Shown here piece after piece: positions 57,560 through 64,000 of a stretch of 64,000 nucleotides of DNA. Positions within the stretch are counted from its first letter, which is position 1, and each line of letters starts with the position of its first letter. The position numbers were made by a program, and so were the translations under genes. Under the pieces are notes generated by a model that saw only the letters and a program-made list of their open reading frames with translations, was not told where the DNA came from and made no database searches. Origin of the DNA: Massospora cicadina (Eukaryota; Entomophthoromycota; Entomophthoromycetes; Entomophthorales; Entomophthoraceae); assembly GCA_022478985.1 (NCBI GenBank), contig JAKSZP010012205.1, positions 24,679 to 88,678 on the forward strand. Reading direction: 5' to 3'.

Positions 57560-58362
57560 TCAATGTAAGGTATTCATGATTTGAATAAGTCCTGCATCTC
57601 CGTCCAAAACATTAGAAATAGCATTATATAGTTCCCAATATGGTTTGACAGCTGCCATCATAGTTATACCAACGTCCTTGGCGTATAAAATGTTAGCTCC
57701 AAGTAGTACATGTGCTTCTGCCAAGAAACATTCAGCAAATTCTAACAGGGTCTCATTTAGGTGAAGCTGTATAGTCAGAAAGTCGGCTTTCTGTTGGGCC
57801 ATCTTGGTTACACACCCAAACAGCCAGATAACAATTTCTTTAAATTCTTCATAAGATACCAAGCATTTGGAAGATAGCAGGTAACTTGGTAAGCGCTTTC
57901 CACATCTAGAGCAGACAGCAACAGTTTTACTTTTGCCAATCAAAAGCTTCTTCCAGAGTGAATTCAAATCACTTAAAGTAACTGTGTAGATTACCATCAC
58001 AACTGAAAGGAGGTAATTTTTTGATTCGCACAGCTTTGCCTTGCTCCAGGCTCCTGCTGTAAGGATCAAGTGAATTGGTTCTGGAGCAACTAAAGGAACC
58101 ACCGCTTTGTGAGCTATTATACAGCTGGTCAGATGGGCTCAAATTTGTCAAAATGGACTTAGAAGAAGTAGTGTCATGCGGGGGGTCCATTCCAACACCT
58201 GAGAGATATTCATTAGCTGATTCATAGCACTCTTCCCCAAGTTGCCACTAACTGCACCACTCCCCTGGCTCCAGCGTGCTCCACAAAATGCTTGTTAATT
58301 AACTGTTCCACTTTAACCAAATAGCATCTACACTGTCTTTTGAGTAATTGACTGGACCTAAT
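57560..58362 (-). pseudogene. G3 gag capsid and N-terminal region
   Basis: The capsid block contains YEEFKEIVIWLFG, FLTIQLHLNETLLEFAECFL (about 57800-57740) and DVGITMMAAVKPYWELYNAI, aligning with G1 and G4. The N-terminal Ser/Asn-rich run (58190-57969) is in another frame. Sequence toward 58362 looks like upstream gag, now cut by G4. Confidence 0.75.
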
Positions 58363-59240
58363 TGTTGGATATTCAATAGGGACATAATAATGTTAGCATG
58401 CTTAAAACTTATTATGGATCATATCAGATATCAGCGATTATGGACTGGGTATATTCTAAGCTTATGCAAAGCTTAGGATCCGCGGCCTAGCGATTTCACT
58501 TAATAGTATTTGACTATGATGACATGGGCTCAAGGGCTTTGTTGATTTGGTCAGACTTATATTAAGTTTTGACTTAATGACTTGGGCACATGGGCTTTTT
58601 TGGTCTATGTCAAAATTAGCTTTTAATGTCAGTCAAGTTTTTGATTTAATTAGTTACTAATTAGAGATACAAATCGCTTTGTTATTGCTGCCAATTACGT
58701 GTGAAAGTGAATCAGTTCAGCTATTTGAAGACATGTCCAAAACGCCATCTCAAGAATGATGTCAGTGTTTACTCTGACCCTGAGGCTGATCAGGATGCCT
58801 TGAGTCGAAGTATTTGTAGACATTCTTACAAACATTTTATGTGGCCAAGTGTTATTGAAAATGAGACGTCATGGGTAAGATGTGGTGAACGTCAAACATT
58901 ATAAATAAACCTCAAGTTGTACTAATAAAGAACATTCAACTACTGGCTTAGTTTATAATTTAATTTATAGACTTTTTGCATTTAGTATTTACTTTGTATT
59001 AGTTGGTATTTACTTGGGATCAGTACGATCAGGGCAGTGTGCCATCATCCAAGTAAGCTACAGGGTATATCATTTAAGTGCTACCAAGAAGCTATATCTT
59101 AAATTATAATCACCATCCTGTCTATTGTCATCATACAATAGATGCACAAAACTGCATTCCACACCTAAAGAAGAACCAGCCCTCTGATCTAGTACTAAAA
59201 AAAAGAACCAGCCCTCTGAAGCAGAAACCAAAATTCAACA
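58363..59240 (+). repeat. G4 5' LTR
   Basis: 878 bp, TGTTGGATATTC at the start and AAATTCAACA at the end (5-base inverted terminus TGTTG/CAACA). The left flank CTAAT (58358-58362) should recur after the 3' LTR. Near the end it carries a direct repeat of AAAGAAGAACCAGCCCTCTG-like units (about 59168 and 59199). Confidence 0.8.
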
Positions 59241-59242
59241 AT

Positions 59243-59258
59243 TGGCGCTCATGGCTGG
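59243..59258 (+). promoter_or_regulatory. G4 primer binding site overlapping gag ATG
   Basis: TGGCGCTCATGGCTGG begins two bases after the LTR. It shares TGG.GCTCA with the G1/G5 site but differs afterwards. It includes ATG 59251, from which a gag-like frame opens. Confidence 0.65.
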
Positions 59259-60470
59259 TACCACAGATGTGATCACGCTGAACAGGAGAGCAATCCCAAT
59301 CAATTATTCAGAACCATCATCAGGACCAATGGGAATACTGAAATGACTGTCCCAGATTAATTGGGAGGATGTACCCATTATCAACTATCCTGACAAACCC
59401 ATTTCACCTGAAGAGCTGGAACGTATTGAACAACAGTTGTTAAGAGGGTAAAAATATAACAAGGGCCCATGGACAATAGTAGCAACCCTTTTTACCACTA
59501 ATGACAGCAAGATGTGTTGTGGATGAGATATCTTGCTCATCATCAATTAAGTGTAGCTCATATCCAAAACAATTTAATTGGGATAGAGAATATCGCCCAA
59601 TAGTTAATTAGATTTGTACATCCCACCTCTAGAAATTCTCAGATGACAATCGCCCGCCATCATGCAGCCATTACTGAGTTGGTAAACTTCTCTTGCAACT
59701 CCAGCCAGGCGAGCCAAATTTTAAATGAGCAATTGGAAGCCAACTTCGCTGAGGTTCGTTCTAGTTTGGAGGCAAATTACAACTTAGCCACTTGGGCTAA
59801 TGACCGGATAGCAGAATTAGCACAAGAGCTAAATGACAGATTGCATCCCATCTTTGAAAATTTCTTAGAGTTTAGAAGAGTCACCGAATCTTGGGTCAGC
59901 AATAACACTCATACTTCTATTAATGCTTCAGAGTTCCTGAGGCTTAATCACAAAGCCCAAGAGGCGCAGTTAAACCATAACAATGAATTTTGTGACCAGT
60001 ATCAACATTTGAGCGCCCAAATTTTGCAGATGAAGGATGAATACACCAGAAAAATTAATTACTGGCAAACACAATTTGAGGACCAACGGGCGAAAACTGA
60101 GAAAAATCAATATCTATTGATCGTCTTAATCTACAGATCAATAATCTCAATGATGATGTTAATGTTATTATGAGTCAAACAATAATCTCCATGGAGAATT
60201 GAACCAGTACAAGAAGGCAATAAAAGAAAGGAACCAAGTGATTTCCACCTTGAAACTACAAGCTACTAGCCTGAATAAGGAAATTTCAAAATTAAAAGTA
60301 AAAAACAAAAATCATGTCAATTGGGAAAATGAAATCAATGAGCAAATTCAAGCTCTGGACAACGGGCGTTGTCAGTGTGCTACAACCCACTTGACTGGAA
60401 ATTCTTCCAAATATTATGAGGACGAAGCTTCAGAAATAGCTACCAAAATGGATGATGGGCCACGTTGACA
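59251..60470 (+). pseudogene. G4 gag N-terminal and coiled-coil region
   Basis: From ATG 59251 a frame reads VITLNRRAIPINYS..., then PISPEELERIEQQLLRG, with stops at TGA and TAA positions. From 59643 an open run of 176 codons is a strongly helical, Asn/Gln/Glu-rich coiled coil (LNEQLEANFAEVRSSLEAN; MKDEYTRKINYWQTQFEDQ). It is followed by another coiled-coil run at 60199-60468. It probably mediates Gag multimerisation. Confidence 0.65.
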
Positions 60471-60477
60471 ACTGCCT

Positions 60478-61347
60478 AGAAATATGGTTGCTTTGGCCAA
60501 CCCTAGCACCTCAAACTGGGATACAATTCCCCAACGCCCTAGTATGCCTGGCTCTAGTCAACCTAGAAATACTCATGATAACCAGGAACGGGGAAGCAAA
60601 AATTATAAACCAGCAAACCTGCTGACCTTTGACAATAATGGAAGTATTACCACTTTTGTCAGACGTTTTGAAATGGCCATGAATGGGGCCAGTGACCGCA
60701 ACAAAGCAGCCACTATGATTAATTGCTTGGATGAGTGGAGCATTGAGTTGATTATACCTCACATTAACAAAAATCCAATATATGCTGAAGTCAAGGAGGC
60801 TGTGCTTCATGAATTTGGAGGTCCAGAACGGATGTCAACCAGAAAATCTAAGTTTATGAACATCAGCTTTAAGAAAGATGAAGCAATTGACAAATTTGCA
60901 GATCAATTCTATCGCAAAGCTCAAATTCTCTTAGGCGCATGGGCTATGGTCGATTTTGATGCCAAGATTGCACTAGAGCATGCAGTAGAACCTTACCCTA
61001 ATCTATCAAACACTCTATCACCTGCTTTCATGCAAAACCTTGCGACATCTGAATTGGATGACTATTTGCACAGATGCTCAAAAAATTATGGCCCTTCTAA
61101 TACTGGTTACAGATTGGGACCCGCTGCCTTTGCTGGAAAGCCCTTTGAAGCCAATAAGAAGATTGACAGTAATCCACCTGTAAAAAATGAGCAAAACTCA
61201 AATGCAAGAGCCCCACGGCCAGTGATTGAAATTACTTGCTTTAATTGCAATCATAAAGGTCACTATGCTTCCCAAAGCCATCAGCAAAATGTCAACGTAG
61301 TCCTTCCCAATACTGTGCAGGAGGAGGGAAAAGACCAAGCACAATAG
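60478..61347 (+). pseudogene. G4 gag capsid and nucleocapsid
   Basis: A 287-codon open run. Capsid motifs: SITTFVRRFEMAMNG, KAATMINCLDEWSIELI, FMNISFKKDEAIDKFADQFY, AKIALEHAVEPYPNL. The knuckle CFNCNHKGHYASQS (about 61240-61281) lacks its fourth Cys (Ser instead), so zinc binding is probably impaired. It ends at TAG 61345. Confidence 0.82.
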
Positions 61348-61559
61348 ATGTGGGACGCTCTATTATGCCCAAGACACTAGTCCCACCCAATTGACAAGAA
61401 AACGATGGCCATGGGGCCTCTTTTAACAATGAAATCAATTCTATTTTAGTATCAAATGAAGATTCCTCAAACGTACATGCAGTAACTCGCTCCCAGAGTA
61501 AGGTTGTCATACCTGAATCCTCTAGAGTAGTCACTAAACCCTATGTGCAATAAATACTT

Positions 61560-62260
61560 GAGAATATTCCAGATGATGGGCCAAGCGATGCAGCAGATAC
61601 CTCAATCCTGAAAGGGGTCAATATAGCAATGCCAATCGGCACATTTAACAATGAATGTCCCAGTATTGGGAATACTTTGAAGCACACTCTTAACTCCCTG
61701 GATTCTTCCCATATTCACTTAGTAAACTCTATTGATTCTTACTACCCTGAGTGCACTTACATGGATATTCTGGTCAACAAGGTTAAAGCTGTAGCTATTT
61801 GTTGATACTGGAGCACCTGTAAACATTGTTTCCACAAAGCTGGTTAAGAAATTTAAAATAGCTCCAGCCATTGACCATCATCAAGAATATGGGACCGTAG
61901 GCCTTAACAGCACTAAGAGTGAAGGAGCTTATAGCGCTTTGCCACTGCAATTTGGAGCTTTGGTAGTAGCTGCACCCGCTATAGTGCTTCCAAATGCCAA
62001 TTATGACATATTTTTTGGAACTAGTTTTTTAAGGACCTATGGGATCTCATGCAATAATAAAAAAAACATCTTGACGATATTGGGCCAATTACTTCCAATT
62101 TATTACTCTTGCAATGATATGAAGCCCACAAGCTGTTGTAGGAATTTTATCAATATATCTTATGACGATGGGATAATACCAGTAGGATATATTCAGCGGG
62201 GGAATCAAAGCTGCCCCATGCCAACCACCATAAACAAAAATTGATGAATACCTCTAAATG
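61560..62260 (+). pseudogene. G4 protease
   Basis: VDTGAPVNIVSTKLVKKFKI starts at 61801, an intact D-T-G-A active site, with a one-base frame change just before it. The second block is ANYDIFFGTSFLRTYG (about 61999). LGQLLPIYYS and YDDGIIPVGYI continue. It aligns with G1, G3 and G7. Confidence 0.8.
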
Positions 62261-62264
62261 TAAA

Positions 62265-62505
62265 TAAGGATGCAACAATAGCTCCAGGCCATCAACTGGT
62301 TATGAGTACTGGGACCACACTGGATATTCCAGAAGGACTGTATGGGGAGGTTATATCCCCGTGGCATCATTTTCAAATGGAACCTAGTGTGGCGCCCAAA
62401 ATACTTATACTGGGGCATGGAGAGATTGACATCTTAATGGCAAATTTGACCAGCTGAAATATTAAGGTCAAGAAATATCAAGTAGTTGCTTTTGTGCATC
62501 TGTTT
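62265..62505 (+). pseudogene. G4 dUTPase-like block
   Basis: ATIAPGHQLVMSTGTTLDIP then EGLYGEVISPW, GHGEIDILMANL and KVKKYQVVAFVHL. The order and spacing of the P-G, V.TG, IPEG.YG and NL...i..g..vA..h elements follow trimeric dUTPases. The PRSG arginine-serine pair is replaced by SPWHH, and motif 1 and motif 5 are not evident, so a structural rather than catalytic role is more likely. TGA 62455 interrupts it. Confidence 0.62.
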
Positions 62506-63540
62506 CTGATGGATGAGTTAATATCCGCTGTCAAATTTGGTGACTTATCCAAGTTTGGCTTACCAACCAAAACCCTTGGGGCACATACTGTAATATCTCG
62601 AGAATCATTTACCAGATTATCAGAATAACAGAAGGGTGAAGCACTAGAGTTGTTTGAATGACACTCCAAAATTTTCGCCAAAGAGGACCAAGATTTAGGT
62701 TGTTCAAAAGGAGTTTAGCATTTTGTTAATACTGGGGACCATATGCCTATTAGAATGAGGCCAATTTGGCGCCCTAGGGCTAGTGACAAAATAGTTGGTG
62801 AAGAGCTAGACAAATTGCTGAAAAGTGGAATGATAGTGCCATCCAAAAGCCCGTGGGCCAGCCCCATTTTAATTATAAAGAAAAAAGATGGCAGCAATTG
62901 AGTTGTGATTGATTATCAATGCCTCAATGCCGTTACAAAAAAGGATTCATATCCATTGCCCAGAATTGATGATGCTCTGGACCATCTGGAAGGGGTGAAC
63001 TACTTTACCACCATGGACCTCATCTCAGGATATTGGCAAATTGAGCTGCCACCAGAGGAGCAGGAAAAGTGCGCGATTATTGCTGCTCAAGGGCTTTTTC
63101 AACTGACACGCATGCCACAGGGGCTGTGTAACGCACCAGCAACCTTTCAGCGCGCAATGGACATAACTTTGGGGAACCTTAAATTGTCCTGCGTTCTGGT
63201 GTACCTGGATGACATCAATGTCTTTTCACAAACGTTTTCCAAACATCTGGAGCACCTTGAACAAGTGTTTGAATGACTGTTGAAGGCCAATCTGAAGATA
63301 AAACCTAGAAAATTCCAATTCTTTAAAGAACAATTGGAATACCTTGGGCTCATCATTGATTCCAAGGGCTTGCGGCCTCAGCATCAAAAGGTGGAGGCAA
63401 TTAACAATATGCATTCTCCAATGAGTATGAGAGATTTTTAAGTGTTCTCAGGCATGGTAGGATACTATTGAAGATTTGTGGAAGGGTTTGTAAAGATTGC
63501 CAAGCCTCTTTCCACTTAATACAAGGAGGAGTTCATTTTT
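62506..63540 (+). pseudogene. G4 reverse transcriptase
   Basis: Pre-RT linker FAKEDQDLG, then SPWASPILIIKKKDG, IDYQCLNAVTKKDSYPLPR, MDLISGYWQIEL, TRMPQGLCNAPATFQRAMD and the intact LVYLDDINVF box (about 63196-63225), then LEYLGLIIDSKGL and VFSGMVGYY. Stops TGA 62899 (KKDGSN*VV), TGA 63274 and TGA 63469 (GYY*RF) sit where Arg is expected; TAA 63439 sits where G3 and G5 have Gln (IQVFLGM). Confidence 0.85.
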
Positions 63541-64000
63541 GCTGGGAAGAGGAATGCAAATAAGCCTTTGAGGCTTTTAAACAAAATGAGCTCAGCGCTG
63601 ATCCTCCAATATCCCAATTTCAGCAAGCCTTTTATCATACAAACTGACGTCTTATTGACTGCATTTGGTGATGTGCTATCGCAGATTGGGGATGATGGCA
63701 AGGAGCATCCAGTTGCTTATCGCAGCAGGACGCTGAATAAGCATGAGCATAATTATATGGTGACTGAAAGAGAATGTCTGGCTGTCATCTATGCTTGTAA
63801 ACAATTTTGGGTTTACATTCATGGCACCAAGTTTCAATTAGTAACAGATCACAGCTCATTATGATGGCTCCACAATATAAAGGAACCTGAAGGATGATTA
63901 GCCCGCTGGGCTCTGAAATTACAAGTGTACAATTATGAAATTATTCATAGAGCTGGAGCAGCCCATCAAAATGCAGACGGACTATCATGACTTCCTTTTG
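63541..64000 (+). pseudogene. G4 RNase H (runs off window)
   Basis: FIIQTDVLLTAFGDVLSQIG (Asp-containing first block, about 63634), HPVAYRSRTLNKHEHNY, VTERECLAVIYACKQFWVY and VTDHSSL*W, then EPEG*LARWAL and AGAAHQNADGLS*LPF. The three TGA codons at 63862, 63895 and 63988 stand for conserved Arg seen in G5 or typical Gypsy RNase H. Two compensating frame changes lie around 63540-63590. Confidence 0.83.

Larger units (their letters stand above)
53295..58362 (-). mobile_element. Ty3/Gypsy LTR retrotransposon G3, 5' end displaced by G4
   Basis: A minus-strand member of the G1/G4/G5 family with gag, CCHC, protease, dUTPase-like block, RT, RNase H and integrase in the usual order. At 58362 the sequence is cut by the 5' LTR of G4, so the G3 leader and 5' LTR should lie beyond the right edge of the window. 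The CCHC and protease boxes are intact; the RT active site is mutated. Confidence 0.85.
58363..64000 (+). mobile_element. Ty3/Gypsy LTR retrotransposon G4, truncated by window end
   Basis: The 5' LTR, primer binding site, gag, protease, dUTPase-like block, RT and most of RNase H lie in the window; integrase and 3' LTR lie beyond. Frame is well kept through pol: TGA at 62455, 62659, 62899, 63274, 63469, 63862, 63895 and 63988, TAA at 62626 and 63439 and TAG at 62716 are all in one frame. It is inserted head-to-head into the G3 leader. Confidence 0.88.

Noticed and set aside
62455..63990. Reassigned UGA codon (a non-standard genetic code) to explain the many in-frame TGA
   Set aside because: TGA sits at conserved arginine positions, one transition from CGA, while TAA/TAG also occur at Gln positions and R-to-Q/R-to-W changes occur as well. 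UGA-to-Arg codes are not something I know of. Mutation explains all of it.

Overview
This window is eukaryotic nuclear DNA made almost entirely of decayed, mutually nested transposable elements in AT-rich sequence. I recognise no intact cellular gene, no rRNA, no tRNA gene and no CRISPR array. The element mix (L1-like LINEs, two lineages of Ty3/Gypsy LTR retrotransposons, tRNA-derived SINEs, TTAA-type MITEs) fits a repeat-inflated genome. My best guess is an early-diverging (zygomycete-type) fungus, with an invertebrate second. The sequence alone does not settle the phylum.

Layout. 1-6.3 kb: a palindromic MITE cut by the window edge, a SINE with a TTAA-type MITE in its target duplication, and two more SINEs (about 3.0 and 5.6 kb). 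6.3-19.1 kb: Gypsy element G1 (minus strand, about 1.1 kb LTRs). Its left LTR is split by a full-length L1-like LINE (LINE1, 6439-11830, 18-bp target duplication). Its pol is internally deleted, and a frame-preserved ORF lies antisense near the 3' LTR. 19.7-20.0 kb: a SINE with a perfect 16-bp target duplication. 21.1-34.2 kb: Gypsy element G2 (minus, a different lineage), split inside gag by the near-complete Gypsy element G5 (26849-33363, plus, CTCAC duplications). G2 also holds a relic of a gene family I recall mainly from invertebrates. 34.5-38 kb: Gypsy relic G6 (minus). 38.5-42.6 kb: Gypsy G7 (plus) with a SINE in its 3' LTR. 42.9 kb: another SINE. 45.25-50.5 kb: a second L1-like LINE (LINE2, minus). 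53.3-58.36 kb: Gypsy G3 (minus), whose 5' leader is interrupted by Gypsy G4 (58363 to beyond the window end, plus).

How they relate. G1, G3, G4, G5 and G7 form one family: long gag, a CCHC knuckle where that part is recognisable, retropepsin, and in the four copies where it can be read a dUTPase-like block between protease and RT. G2 and G6 are different. The 3' ends of LINE1 and LINE2 match the 3' tails of all the SINEs, which suggests the LINEs mobilised the SINEs. In the reading frames I traced codon by codon (G4 pol, G5 and the antisense ORF), the stops at alignable positions can be explained by C-to-T changes (mostly CGA to TGA), as expected from methylation decay or a RIP-like process.
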